Assembly: GCA_947306365.1 (NCBI GenBank)
Contig: CAMZGD010000005.1
Coordinates: 1 to 64,000 of the forward strand
Source: an uncultured Bacteroidales bacterium
Lineage (GTDB): Bacteria; Bacteroidota; Bacteroidia; Bacteroidales; UBA932
Reading direction: 5' to 3'
Length of the DNA stretch: 64,000 bases
Positions 29,487-38,165 of this stretch are shown piece by piece (positions within the stretch are counted from its first letter, which is position 1; every line of letters begins with the position of its first letter). The notes beneath the pieces are model-generated. The model saw nothing but the letters and a program-made list of their open reading frames with translations. It was not told the DNA's origin and ran no database searches. Position numbers and translations under genes: made by a program.

Positions 29487-30113
29487 ATGAAACACACTCC
29501 TTTAATCCTGAGCATCATCGCCGTTGCCGCAGCCGTGGCCGCCCTGATCCTCACCCTGACCGCGCCCAAGAACCAGCACAAACCCGTGGAGAGCGCCGAC
29601 GGCATCCAGGCCGTGGCCGGCGACATCGTCTATCTCCGCCTGGACACGCTGATGATGCAATACGACATGTACAGCGACCTGCAGTCCGCTTTCGAAGCCA
29701 AGGCCCAGACCGTGGACACCGAACTCAACAAGAAGGCGCGCAAGCTTGAAAGCGACATCAAGAACTTCGAGAACCAGATCAACAAGGGCCTGCTCACCCG
29801 TTCCGCGGCCGAGCAGCAGAACAACTCGCTGCAGCAGCGTCAGGCCAACCTCCAGAACGAGGCCGCCCAGAAGCAGCAGGAACTCGCCGAAGAGAGCCAG
29901 GTGCTGATGAACCAGGTAATGTATGCCATCCAGTCCTATCTCGAGGAATACAACAAGGAGCACAACTTTGCCGCCATCCTCACCACCACGGCCGCATCCA
30001 ACGTCGTGATGGTCGGCGCACCGGCGCTTGACATCACGCAGGAAATCGTGGAAGGCCTCAACGCCGAGTACATCAAGACCCGCAACACCACGCCCAAGAA
30101 GACCGAAGAATAG
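29487..30113 (+). CDS. OmpH/Skp-family protein (third copy, membrane-anchored)
   Basis: A 208-residue Skp-like protein. The N-terminus is a hydrophobic segment (about 5-27, IIAVAAAVAALILTLTAP) without an obvious signal-peptidase site or lipobox, so it may stay anchored in the inner membrane. Residues 60-150 are strongly coiled-coil (ELNKKARKLESDIKNFENQI and a Q-rich arm). The trimer core VVMVGAPALDITQEIVEGLN follows. The tail is basic and charged (TRNTTPKKTEE). It has its own promoter, and the LysM/binding-protein gene follows 8 bp downstream. It differs from the two skp genes of the bamA operon and may serve a different client set. Confidence 0.82.
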   Translation: MKHTPLILSIIAVAAAVAALILTLTAPKNQHKPVESADGIQAVAGDIVYLRLDTLMMQYDMYSDLQSAFEAKAQTVDTELNKKARKLESDIKNFENQINKGLLTRSAAEQQNNSLQQRQANLQNEAAQKQQELAEESQVLMNQVMYAIQSYLEEYNKEHNFAAILTTTAASNVVMVGAPALDITQEIVEGLNAEYIKTRNTTPKKTEE

Positions 30114-30121
30114 CCTGTCCG

Positions 30122-31810
30122 ATGAAGCGCCTCCTTTTCCTCCTGTTCTTCCTGACGGCGGCCGCCGCGGGCGCCCAGGGCTATGATATGCCCGACGTGG
30201 TGATTTCCAAAGAGAAAGCGAACATCGCGGGAAAGGTGTACTATGTCCACAAGGTGCTTCCCAAACAGACGGTATTCTCCATCTGCAAGGCGTACGGCAT
30301 CACCAGCGAAGAACTCACGGCCGCCAACCCCGACATCAAGGGCGGGCTGAAGGCGGGCTCGATCATCTTCGTTCCGGCCGACGCCGCCAACATTCCCGAC
30401 ACCGCCGCGGAGAAACCCGCGCGCGTCAGCATTGCGCCGAAGCCGGAAGAGCCGGCTGAAACGGCGGAGCCCGACGGCGAACGCGTCCAGCAGGTGGAGC
30501 GTGTCATCGAGCACCGCGTCCGCTGGTACGAATCCCTCTCCACGATCGCGCGCAAGTACGACATCTCCGAGGCAGAACTGCTCGACTACAACGGGCTGAA
30601 GGCATCCGACCCGATCCGCGGACGGGTGCTCCTCATCCCGGTAATCGGGGAAGTCTTCGAAGAATACGACGATCCGGAAGAAATCCAGCCGGAAAGCCGC
30701 TCCCGGGCCGACCGGTTCGAGCCGGAAGAACCGGATGCGCCGGTGGCGCCGGTCCGCAAGGCCCGCTGGTTCTCGGCGTCGGAGCCTCTCTACATCGCCC
30801 TGGTGCTTCCCTTCAACACCACCGGAAGCGGTCACGCGTCGGCCTCCTTCCTCAATTTCTACAGCGGCGCCCTGATGGCCATCCAGGACCAGAAGGAGAA
30901 AGGCGCCCACCTGGTCGTGAACGTCTACGACCTGGCTCAGGGGGCTGACGCCATCCTGGCCGATCCGCGCTTCGCGCAGAGCGACCTGGTCATCGGTCCC
31001 GTCGAGGCCCCCACCCTGGAGCCCTTCGTCGCGTTTTCCGACCAGAACGGCATTCCCCTTGTCTCGCCGCTCGACCATAAGGCCGACTCGCTCATCGCAA
31101 CGCACCCGTTCCTTTTCCAGGTGCCCGCATCGAGCGACATCCAAATGCAGAACCTGGTCGCCAGCCTGCACGCCCGGCCCCAGGACCGGGTGATCCTGGT
31201 CGCCCCCGCTTCCGCCACGGAATCAGACTTTTCGGGACGCGTCGAAGCCTGTCTCCAGACAGCGGGCGTCTCCTACCGTAAGGCGACAAACGGGGAGCTC
31301 GCCTCCCTCCTTCCGGCCGGCAGCCGGACCGCGCCGGCCAAGGTCATCATCGGCTCGGAGAGCAAGTCGTTCGCGACCGAAGTCATCCGTAACCTCAACA
31401 CGCTGTCGAAACGCGGCATCCCGGTCGAAGTCTGGTGCACCAACCGGGTGCGCAACTACGAGACCTCCGATCCCGACGCGCTCTTCAACCTGTCGGTACA
31501 CGCTTCCGTTCCCTATTTCGTGGACTACAGCAATCCCCAGGACCAGGATTTCGTCCGCCGGTACCGTGCGCTCTATTACGCGGAACCCGACGACTTCGCC
31601 TTCCAGGGCTACGATGTCTTCACGTTCTTCATCTCCGCGATGATGCAGCAGGGAACCGCTTTCAGCGACCACGCCGACCTGCGCCCGATGCAGCTCCTCC
31701 ACTGCAACTTCCAGTTCGGCCGCGACAATGAAAGAAGCGGATGGCGCAACCGCGCCACCCGCAACATCGTGTACGAGAAGCAGGACTTCTCTATCTCAGT
31801 ATCGAAGTAG
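30122..31810 (+). CDS. LysM-repeat protein fused to a type-1 periplasmic-binding-protein domain
   Basis: A 562-residue exported protein: signal peptide (1-20, ending AAAGAQ), a LysM domain at about 40-88 ([20 protein letters not shown] to SIIFVP) and a second at about 138-182 ([20 protein letters not shown] to VLLIP). An acidic linker follows. From about 220 to the end is a Peripla_BP_6-like (LivJ-type) fold, starting [13 protein letters not shown]. LysM domains bind peptidoglycan glycan strands. Proteins of this architecture occur in other Bacteroidota, but their ligand is unknown to me. No ABC transporter is nearby, so a sensing or anchoring role is as likely as transport. The last 20 bp overlap the end of nagB on the other strand. 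Confidence 0.8.
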   Translation: MKRLLFLLFFLTAAAAGAQGYDMPDVVISKEKANIAGKVYYVHKVLPKQTVFSICKAYGITSEELTAANPDIKGGLKAGSIIFVPADAANIPDTAAEKPARVSIAPKPEEPAETAEPDGERVQQVERVIEHRVRWYESLSTIARKYDISEAELLDYNGLKASDPIRGRVLLIPVIGEVFEEYDDPEEIQPESRSRADRFEPEEPDAPVAPVRKARWFSASEPLYIALVLPFNTTGSGHASASFLNFYSGALMAIQDQKEKGAHLVVNVYDLAQGADAILADPRFAQSDLVIGPVEAPTLEPFVAFSDQNGIPLVSPLDHKADSLIATHPFLFQVPASSDIQMQNLVASLHARPQDRVILVAPASATESDFSGRVEACLQTAGVSYRKATNGELASLLPAGSRTAPAKVIIGSESKSFATEVIRNLNTLSKRGIPVEVWCTNRVRNYETSDPDALFNLSVHASVPYFVDYSNPQDQDFVRRYRALYYAEPDDFAFQGYDVFTFFISAMMQQGTAFSDHADLRPMQLLHCNFQFGRDNERSGWRNRATRNIVYEKQDFSISVSK

Positions 31811-32603
31811 GATCGAGGTTGTTCTTCTCGATGTCCTTGAAGTAGTTCACCGTTCCCACCTTGAGTTCCACGGTGGCGGCGTCGTCGCAGACGATGATGC
31901 CCTTGGGGTGCATCTGCAGCACGGAGATCGTCCACATGTGGTTGACGGAACCCTCCACGGCGTGGCAGAGCGCCCGGGCCTTGTTGTGGCCGTTCGCGAG
32001 GATCAGTACCTCCTTGGCGTCCATGATGGTGCCGACACCGACGGTCAGCGCGCGTTTGGGCACCTGGTTGATGTCGTTGTTGAAGAAGCGGGAGTTGGCG
32101 ATGATGGTGTCGGTGGTCAGCGACTTGATGCGGGTGCGCGAGCTGAGCGATGAGCCCGGCTCGTTGAAGGCGATGTGGCCGTCAGGGCCGATGCCGCCCA
32201 TGAAAAGGTCGATGCCGCCGACGGCGGCGATCTTCGCCTCATAGGCCTCGCACTCCTTTTCCAGGTCCGGGGCGTTTCCGTCGAGGATGTTCACGTTCTC
32301 CGCCGGGATGTCGATTTTCGAGAAGAAATTGCTCCACATGAACGAATGGTAGCTCTCGGGGTGGTCCTGCGGGATGCCAATGTACTCGTCCATATTGAAC
32401 GTGACGACGTTGCGGAAAGAGACCCGGCCCGTCTCGAAGAGATGGATGAGTTCCTTGTACGTGCCGATCGGCGTGGAGCCGGTAGGCAGGCCGAGCACGA
32501 AGGGACGTGCCGCGGTCGGCTGGAAGTCATTGATCCGCCTGCCGATGTATGCCGCAGCCCACTGCGACATCTTTCCATACGATTCTTGAATGATCAGACG
32601 CAT
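31791..32603 (-). CDS. nagB: Glucosamine-6-phosphate deaminase
   Basis: Converts glucosamine 6-phosphate to fructose 6-phosphate and ammonia in amino-sugar use. It is 270 residues. The active-site residues fall at the same numbers as in the E. coli enzyme: Asp72 (FNMDEYIG), Asp141, His143 and Glu148 ([14 protein letters not shown]). The N-terminal [16 protein letters not shown] is the phosphate-binding loop. It lies 10 bp after recN and may be the last gene of the trxB operon. Its 3' end overlaps the LysM gene by 20 bp, tail to tail. Confidence 0.97.
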   Translation of the reverse strand: MRLIIQESYGKMSQWAAAYIGRRINDFQPTAARPFVLGLPTGSTPIGTYKELIHLFETGRVSFRNVVTFNMDEYIGIPQDHPESYHSFMWSNFFSKIDIPAENVNILDGNAPDLEKECEAYEAKIAAVGGIDLFMGGIGPDGHIAFNEPGSSLSSRTRIKSLTTDTIIANSRFFNNDINQVPKRALTVGVGTIMDAKEVLILANGHNKARALCHAVEGSVNHMWTISVLQMHPKGIIVCDDAATVELKVGTVNYFKDIEKNNLDPTSILR

Positions 32604-32613
32604 ATTGTCAATA

Positions 32614-34239
32614 TTATTTTGATTTGTTTCCTTTTCCCTGCAGCAGCACGGCGGCGTTGGCCAGCGCCTCCGGGGTGACGGCCTCGCCGCTGAGCATCCG
32701 CGCGATTTCGCGGACCCTTTCCTCCCCCTCTACCGGGCGGATACCCGTCCGGGGCCCCTCCGGGCCCGATTCCTTATATACCAGATAATGGGCCGACCCT
32801 TTGCTGGCCACCTGCGGCAGGTGGGTGATTGCGAAGATCTGCATCCGGTCGCCCATCCGGGCAATCATCCGGCCCGTCTTCTCGGCGACGCTTCCGGAAA
32901 TGCCGGAATCGATCTCGTCGAAGATCAGGGTCGGCATTCCCCTGTACTGCGCCAGCTGCGCCTTGATGCACAGCATGATCCGGGAAAGTTCCCCGCCACT
33001 GGCGCATTTCGAGAGCGGTTTCAGTCCCAGTCCGTTCGCATCGAACAGGAAGACCACGTCATCGCAGCCGTCCGGTCCCGCCTCCGCCCGTTCATCGACC
33101 TGTACCACGAAACGGGCCCGGGGCATTTCCAATGAGCGGACCTGCTCCTGCAACAAGTCGGAGAGGCCGGGGGCCGCCTTAATCCGGGCGGCATGAAGCG
33201 CCGCTGCCGAGCGGTCGCAGGACGCACGGAGCGCATCGACCTCCCGTTGCAGACGTTCACGCTCCAGCTGGTCGTCCAGGTCCCTGCCCAGCCGGGCAGA
33301 AATCTCGTCGCGCTGCGCCATCAGGTCCTTCTCCGTGGCCGCGCCGAATTTGCGCAGCAGGCCATACAGCACCGCCAGCCGCGCCTCCACTTCTTCCAGC
33401 CGCTCGGGCGAAAAGGCCATCCGTCCGCCCCTGGCCGAAATCTCATCGTGGATATCCTTCAGTTCAATCCGGGCCGCATCGAGCCGCTCGCGCAGCGGGA
33501 CGAACTCGGGGCACGGCGCCGTAATCCGGTCGAGCGAAGCCGTCATTTCCTTCAGGCTGGCTTCCATCGAACGCTCCTCGCCCGCAAACAGCAGTTCCAC
33601 CCGGGCGAGCTGTTCCTTTACCGACTCGCCGTGTGCCAGCCGGCGCCTTTCCTCCTCCAGCGCAGCGATCTCTCCCTCCCGCAAGGCCGCCTCGTCGAGC
33701 TGCCGGAACTGGAACTCCAGGTAATCCCTTTCGCGCTGTGCCGCGGCGATCCGTCCGTCGAGCGCAGCAAGCGCGGCCTCCGCATCGAGCCGCTGCCGCC
33801 AAAGGCGTCCGTGATCCTCCACATCCCCGGCGATGCCGGCATACCCGTCGAGCACCGACCGCTGGAACCCCCGCTCGGAGAGCAGCAGCTGCTGATGCTG
33901 GGAATGGACGTCGATCAGCCGGGAAGCCGTTTCGCGAAGCTGCTCCACACCGACCGGCTCGTCGTCCAGGAAGCATCGGGAACGGCCCTGCGGCGACACG
34001 ACCCTGCGGGCGATGTGTTCCGCACCTTCTTCCACAAAGGTGGCCTCCACCACGCAGTTCCGGGACGGATCCTTCAGGACGGTCACGTCGCTGCGCCCTC
34101 CGAGGGCCAGCGACAAGGCGCCGAGCAAGATGGACTTGCCGGCGCCAGTTTCTCCTGTAATGATCACGAGATCACCTGGGAATGAAATGTCCAGGTGGTC
34201 GATCAGCGCATAGTTCTCAATGAGGAGCCGCTTGAGCAT
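32614..34239 (-). CDS. recN: DNA repair protein RecN
   Basis: An SMC-like ATPase in double-strand-break repair. It is 541 residues. The Walker A GETGAGKS is at residues 29-36, and the long central coiled-coil (about 160-370) is rich in R, E and A. The ABC signature [12 protein letters not shown] is followed by Walker [14 protein letters not shown] and the H-loop ITHLPQVA. It directly follows the omega-subunit gene with a 9-bp gap. From memory, Bacteroides usually has coaBC and a DUF4835 gene between omega and recN; here they are absent. Confidence 0.96.
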   Translation of the reverse strand: MLKRLLIENYALIDHLDISFPGDLVIITGETGAGKSILLGALSLALGGRSDVTVLKDPSRNCVVEATFVEEGAEHIARRVVSPQGRSRCFLDDEPVGVEQLRETASRLIDVHSQHQQLLLSERGFQRSVLDGYAGIAGDVEDHGRLWRQRLDAEAALAALDGRIAAAQRERDYLEFQFRQLDEAALREGEIAALEEERRRLAHGESVKEQLARVELLFAGEERSMEASLKEMTASLDRITAPCPEFVPLRERLDAARIELKDIHDEISARGGRMAFSPERLEEVEARLAVLYGLLRKFGAATEKDLMAQRDEISARLGRDLDDQLERERLQREVDALRASCDRSAAALHAARIKAAPGLSDLLQEQVRSLEMPRARFVVQVDERAEAGPDGCDDVVFLFDANGLGLKPLSKCASGGELSRIMLCIKAQLAQYRGMPTLIFDEIDSGISGSVAEKTGRMIARMGDRMQIFAITHLPQVASKGSAHYLVYKESGPEGPRTGIRPVEGEERVREIARMLSGEAVTPEALANAAVLLQGKGNKSK

Positions 34240-34248
34240 CTGAAAGGA

Positions 34249-34566
34249 CTATTCGGCCTTCCGATAATAGATCTTGCCGTCCTGGAATTCCTTGGTCGCA
34301 ATCAGGACAGGCTTCGGAAGCCGCTCGTAGTACTTGGAAATCTCGATCTGTTCGCGATTCTCGAACGTCTCCTCCAGGGTGTCGGCATAGTTGGAAAACT
34401 CTTCCAGCTTGTGGTTGAGCTCCTGCTTGATGTCGGCCGCGATCTGGTTGGAACGCTTGGCGATGATCATGACACTTTCATAGACATTTCCGGTCGGAGC
34501 CGCGAAGTCTGCCAGATTCCGGGTGACGGTATTGACCGGCACCTGCGCGATTTTCTGATTATCCAT
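34249..34566 (-). CDS. rpoZ: RNA polymerase omega-like subunit (Rpb6/RpoZ family)
   Basis: A small protein of 105 residues. The N-terminal VTRNLADFAAPTGNVYESVMIIAKRSNQIA matches the omega/Rpb6 family, in which this helix grips the beta' subunit. The following KQELNHKLEEFSNY segment is also typical of the Bacteroidota form, which is poorly recognised by standard omega models. The gene overlaps bamD by 8 bp (ATG at 34566, bamD stop at 34559). The bamD-omega order is conserved in the phylum. It should bind beta' and assist polymerase assembly. Confidence 0.82.
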   Translation of the reverse strand: MDNQKIAQVPVNTVTRNLADFAAPTGNVYESVMIIAKRSNQIAADIKQELNHKLEEFSNYADTLEETFENREQIEISKYYERLPKPVLIATKEFQDGKIYYRKAE

Positions 34567-35368
34567 CTTCGTTATCTCTTTTCAAATATTTCTGAACCTT
34601 GTTGTAGAGCCCCTCCAGTTCCTTGACATACTTGGATTCGGGGAATTCGCTCACGATGTTGAAGTAGTCGTCCACGAAGACCAGGTAGCGCTCGCGCTGC
34701 TTCGACGCCACGCTGTTGAGCGCATATTTGTACGCGGCCATCGCCGTGTAGTACAGCACCTCCTCGCGGTAACGGTTGTCGGCATTCTCCTTGAGCACGT
34801 TCTTGAGCGCATAGTGCGCCGCCAGATAGTCTTCCATATGGTAGTACAGATAGGCCGACTTGTAGGCCTTCAGTTCCAGCCGGTCGTACAGGTCGTCCAT
34901 CATCTTCGCCACGCTGTCGTGATAGCGCGATTCCGGGTTCTCGATCTGGAAGACGCTCATTTCCGCCAGGGCCTTGCGCGTCGGGGTCTGGTCGAGCTCG
35001 TACCGGTACGTGCCGCGGTACAGGCAGTCGAGCCGCAGGTAGCGGGCTTCCTCCGTGAAGGGACTCAGCGGGAAAGTGGAGACAAACTGCTCGAGGTTGC
35101 TCTCCGCCGTGACATAGTCTCCGTAGCGATAGTTGCTCAACCCCCAGTAGAACTGCACCGTATCGTCCTGCGCCGTGCCCCGCATCGCCATCGTGAGCGA
35201 CTCGAAGGCTTCAGCGGCCTTCGCATACTTCTTGGCCTCGAACAGTTCGAAGGCCATCTTGTATTTCGCCTGGACATCCGTGCCGTACATGACGGCCTCG
35301 TACTGCGACTTGCAGGACGAAAGGAGGGCGAGAGCGGCAACTGCCGCGATCAGGAGTCGGGAACGCAT
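34559..35368 (-). CDS. bamD: Outer-membrane assembly lipoprotein BamD
   Basis: An essential partner of BamA. It is 269 residues: signal peptide with lipobox LLSSC (Cys about 19), then about five TPR-like helical repeats, for example YKMAFELFEAKKYAKAAEAFESL and FYWGLSNYRYGDYVTAESNLEQF. The family motif FPLSPFTEEARYL is present. I chose the ATG at 35368 because it gives the lipoprotein signal; the open frame extends upstream into trxB without a signal sequence. The gene starts 5 bp after the trxB stop and overlaps the omega gene. Confidence 0.93.
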   Translation of the reverse strand: MRSRLLIAAVAALALLSSCKSQYEAVMYGTDVQAKYKMAFELFEAKKYAKAAEAFESLTMAMRGTAQDDTVQFYWGLSNYRYGDYVTAESNLEQFVSTFPLSPFTEEARYLRLDCLYRGTYRYELDQTPTRKALAEMSVFQIENPESRYHDSVAKMMDDLYDRLELKAYKSAYLYYHMEDYLAAHYALKNVLKENADNRYREEVLYYTAMAAYKYALNSVASKQRERYLVFVDDYFNIVSEFPESKYVKELEGLYNKVQKYLKRDNEDG

Positions 35369-35373
35369 CTCGT

Positions 35374-36306
35374 TTATATCTTTGACAATAAGTATCTTTC
35401 TGCATCCAGTGCCGCGCGGCAGCCGCTGCCGGCAGCCGCGATGGCCTGGCGATACTGGGGATCCTGCACGTCTCCCGCCGCAAACACGCCTTCCACGCTG
35501 GTGCGGGAACTCTTGCCCTCGGTCAGGATGTATCCTTCCGCATCGGTGGCAAGCCATTCCTTGAAAAGCCCGGACTGGGGCTCGTGGCCGATGGCCAGGA
35601 AAAACCCGTCGAGCGGCTTATCGAACACCGTTCCGTCCTTGCGCACGAGCCGGACGCCCGTCACGCCGCCCGCATCACCCAGCACCTCCTGCGTCTGGCA
35701 CTCCCAGAGCATCTCGATGTTCGCGGTCTTCATCACCCGTTCCTGCATCGCCCTGGATGCACGGAGAACGTTGCGGCGCACGATCATATAGACCTTGCGG
35801 CAGAGCTGCGCCAGATAGACGGCCTCTTCACAGGCCGTATCGCCGCCGCCTACCACTGCAACATCTTTGCCACGGTAGAAGAACCCGTCGCAGGTTGCAC
35901 AGGCCGAAACGCCCATCCCCCTGAACTTCTCCTCGCTCGGCAGGCCGAGATACCGGGCCGTCGCACCTGTGGCGACGATCAGCGTGTCCGCAAGGACCGT
36001 CTCGCTCCCGTCGACCGTGATCCGGAACGGGCGCTGCGACAGGTCGACCGCCGTGACGTAACCCGGACGCACATCCGCACCCAGATTGACGGCCTGCGCC
36101 CGCATGTCGGCCATCAGCTGGTTCGCGTCCACGCCTTCCGGATAACCGGGAAAGTTTTCGATGACCGTGGTGGTGGTCAGCTGGCCGCCGGGCTGAAGGC
36201 CCTCGTACAGGATCGGGTCGAGCGCAGCCCGGGAAGCGTAGATCGCCGCCGTGTAGCCGGCGGGACCGCTTCCGATGATCAGGCATTTGGTGTGGCTTTC
36301 TTCCAT
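35374..36306 (-). CDS. trxB: Thioredoxin-disulfide reductase
   Basis: A flavoenzyme reducing thioredoxin with NADPH. It is 310 residues. The FAD-binding GSGPAG is at 12-17. The redox pair CATC (Cys136, Cys139) is in GVSACATCDGFF. The NADPH motif VGGGDTACEEA and the C-terminal GVFAAGDVQDPQYRQA are present. I chose the ATG at 36306 (MEESHTK); upstream in-frame starts lie in the promoter. A -7 box is 21 bp before the start. It heads the trxB-bamD-omega-recN-nagB group. Confidence 0.96.
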   Translation of the reverse strand: MEESHTKCLIIGSGPAGYTAAIYASRAALDPILYEGLQPGGQLTTTTVIENFPGYPEGVDANQLMADMRAQAVNLGADVRPGYVTAVDLSQRPFRITVDGSETVLADTLIVATGATARYLGLPSEEKFRGMGVSACATCDGFFYRGKDVAVVGGGDTACEEAVYLAQLCRKVYMIVRRNVLRASRAMQERVMKTANIEMLWECQTQEVLGDAGGVTGVRLVRKDGTVFDKPLDGFFLAIGHEPQSGLFKEWLATDAEGYILTEGKSSRTSVEGVFAAGDVQDPQYRQAIAAAGSGCRAALDAERYLLSKI

Positions 36307-36327
36307 GGATGGGAACATTACAACCTG

Positions 36328-36335
36328 CAAAGGTA
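36328..36335 (-). promoter_or_regulatory. trxB operon -7 box TACCTTTG
   Basis: An exact TAnnTTTG on the minus strand between the nucleoside-recognition gene (stop 36337) and the trxB start. No clear -33 TTTG at the right distance. Predicted leader about 15 nt. Confidence 0.6.
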
Positions 36336-36336
36336 A

Positions 36337-37278
36337 TTATTTTTTAGAAACCCTGTCTTTCAAGTAGAATTCCAGCCGCTGCTCCCACACCAGCAGGATC
36401 GACATCGCCCAGCGGGAAAGCAGCAGGATCCACCACACGGCCCCACAGGCCGTCAGCAGCAGCAGGTCTTCCAGGTTGCTGTGCGAAATGCAGATGTGCG
36501 TGTCGAGCAGCAGCACGTCGCGACGGCTCACGCCGCCCCGTCCGAGTTCGTCGAGCATCGCCGCCGCGCCGTAGCCCAGCCCGATGATGTTGGCCACGAT
36601 CCAGAGGAACACGGTATCCGACGGAAGGCCGAACACCCGCATCAGCGGCCGGAACACCCGGGCGATCCACTCCATCGCCCCGAACTCCCGGAGCAGCCGC
36701 TGCAGGATGTTGAGCGAATAGATGATGGCGACCATCATCAGCACCAGCTTCAATGCGGAGAGGAACCACTCCCAGAGTGTAGTCCAGAACGACAGGCGCT
36801 CCCCCGTCGCGGCCGCAGCCACCGACAGGTCGGGGCTTCCGGGCAGGATCCGGTTCAGCACGATGCCCAGGATGAAAGCGCTCAGGGTCCGGACGATCAC
36901 CATCCGCACCCCGCTGGCGCCGGTTTTCCGGAGCACGGCCGTCTCCAGCACCATCGAATGCGAGCACATCACCATCGTGCAGAGGATGGTCAGGGCGCGC
37001 CAGTCCAGTTCCAGCGTCGTCATCACCGCAATGCACGAATAGATGTTCACGAAATAGCCCGACACATACGCCAGGGCGGCGGCGCCGGGCAGGCCGAAAT
37101 ACTTGAACACCGGCTGCACAGCGTCCGAAATCCAGGGAAGGATCTCGAAATACTTGAGCAGCATCATCGCAAACGAAACGGCGACCGTGATCTTGATGAT
37201 CCAGATGCACGTCTTCGTCGTGGAAGGGAGGACTTCCTGGATGCAGCCGACGATCCGCTGCCGGGTTTCCGGTTTCAT
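36337..37278 (-). CDS. Nucleoside-recognition-domain (Gate) inner-membrane protein
   Basis: A polytopic membrane protein of 313 residues with about seven to eight hydrophobic segments. The N-terminal block (IIKITVAVSFAMMLLKYFEI, then YVSGYFVNIYSCIAVM) and C-terminal block (WIVANIIGLGYGAAAMLDE) form the inverted pair seen in the Gate/nucleoside-recognition family, related to SpmA/SpmB and some nucleoside transporters. The substrate is unknown. I chose the ATG at 37278 (MKPETRQRI); the frame is open further upstream but runs into the divergent promoter. It is transcribed away from the GDPD lipoprotein gene. Confidence 0.78.
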   Translation of the reverse strand: MKPETRQRIVGCIQEVLPSTTKTCIWIIKITVAVSFAMMLLKYFEILPWISDAVQPVFKYFGLPGAAALAYVSGYFVNIYSCIAVMTTLELDWRALTILCTMVMCSHSMVLETAVLRKTGASGVRMVIVRTLSAFILGIVLNRILPGSPDLSVAAAATGERLSFWTTLWEWFLSALKLVLMMVAIIYSLNILQRLLREFGAMEWIARVFRPLMRVFGLPSDTVFLWIVANIIGLGYGAAAMLDELGRGGVSRRDVLLLDTHICISHSNLEDLLLLTACGAVWWILLLSRWAMSILLVWEQRLEFYLKDRVSKK

Positions 37279-37299
37279 AAACAATTCAGGTAGAATGCG

Positions 37300-37307
37300 C
37301 AAAAGTA
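37300..37307 (-). promoter_or_regulatory. -7 box TACTTTTG for the nucleoside-recognition gene
   Basis: An exact TAnnTTTG on the minus strand, 21 bp before the ATG at 37278. The -33 position is weak. Confidence 0.5.
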
Positions 37308-37358
37308 TCGATAATAATTCAAATACACAACATCCGTCCAACGGACGGAAGAATTAAC

Positions 37359-37366
37359 TATCTTTG
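37359..37366 (+). promoter_or_regulatory. -7 box TATCTTTG directly before the GDPD gene
   Basis: An exact TAnnTTTG ending only 4 bp before the ATG at 37371. Transcription would start at or about the A of the start codon, giving a leaderless mRNA. Confidence 0.55.
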
Positions 37367-37370
37367 GTTC

Positions 37371-38165
37371 ATGAAACGATTCGCTCTCTTCCTCATGCTG
37401 GCGGGCAGCCTGACGGCCGCCTGCGGCAAAAAGGCCGAAGGTCCCCGGGTCGTGGCGCACCGGGGTTACTGGAAAGCCGAAGGCGCCGCCCAGAACTCCA
37501 TCGCCTCGCTCCTGGCCGCCGGACGCATCGGCGCCTACGGCTCGGAATTCGACGTCAACCTGACCGGCGACGGGAACCTGGTCGTCAACCACGACTTCAC
37601 CTACCACGGGCTGACCATCGCCGAGACCCCCCTCGCCGACCTGCGCTGCGACACCCTGCGGCTCTCCAACGGCGAAATCATTCCGGCCCTCGACGAATAC
37701 CTCGAAGCCGCCGCACAGTATCCGGACCTGAAACTGGTCTTCGAACTCAAGAGCAAGGGCGATCCGGACTACGAAGCGGCAGCCCTGCCCGCCTGCGTCG
37801 AGGCCATCCGCCGGCACGGCGTCGCCGGACGCGTGGAATTCATCTCCTTCAGCCTGAGCGCCTGTCGAGAATTCGCCCGGCTGATGCCCCGAAACCGCGT
37901 CGAGTACCTGGGCGGCGACATCGCCCCAGCTGAACTGCACAAGGCCGGCATCACGGGCATCGATTATCATTTCTCCGTCATCGACGCACATCCGGAATGG
38001 GTGGCCGAAGCACACGGACTGGGAATGGTCGTCAACGTCTGGACTGTCAACGAGGAAGCGGACATCCGCCGGATGCTGGAACGCGGCGCGGACCACATCA
38101 CCACCAACGAGCCCGAACTGGCCCAGCGGCTGATTGCGGAATTTACTGCGGATCGACGTCGATGA
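37371..38165 (+). CDS. Glycerophosphodiester phosphodiesterase lipoprotein
   Basis: Hydrolyses glycerophosphodiesters to glycerol 3-phosphate and an alcohol. It is 264 residues with a signal peptide and lipobox LTAAC (Cys18), so it is membrane-anchored and extracytoplasmic. The catalytic motif VAHRGYW with E/D residues in SEFDVNLTGDG and the following VVNHDF make the TIM-barrel GDPD metal site. The C-terminal VWTVNEEADIRRMLERGADHITTN is also typical. The sequence is close to the Bacteroidota phosphatidylglycerol-type GDPD lipoproteins. The end overlaps priA on the other strand by 23 bp. Confidence 0.92.
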   Translation: MKRFALFLMLAGSLTAACGKKAEGPRVVAHRGYWKAEGAAQNSIASLLAAGRIGAYGSEFDVNLTGDGNLVVNHDFTYHGLTIAETPLADLRCDTLRLSNGEIIPALDEYLEAAAQYPDLKLVFELKSKGDPDYEAAALPACVEAIRRHGVAGRVEFISFSLSACREFARLMPRNRVEYLGGDIAPAELHKAGITGIDYHFSVIDAHPEWVAEAHGLGMVVNVWTVNEEADIRRMLERGADHITTNEPELAQRLIAEFTADRRR

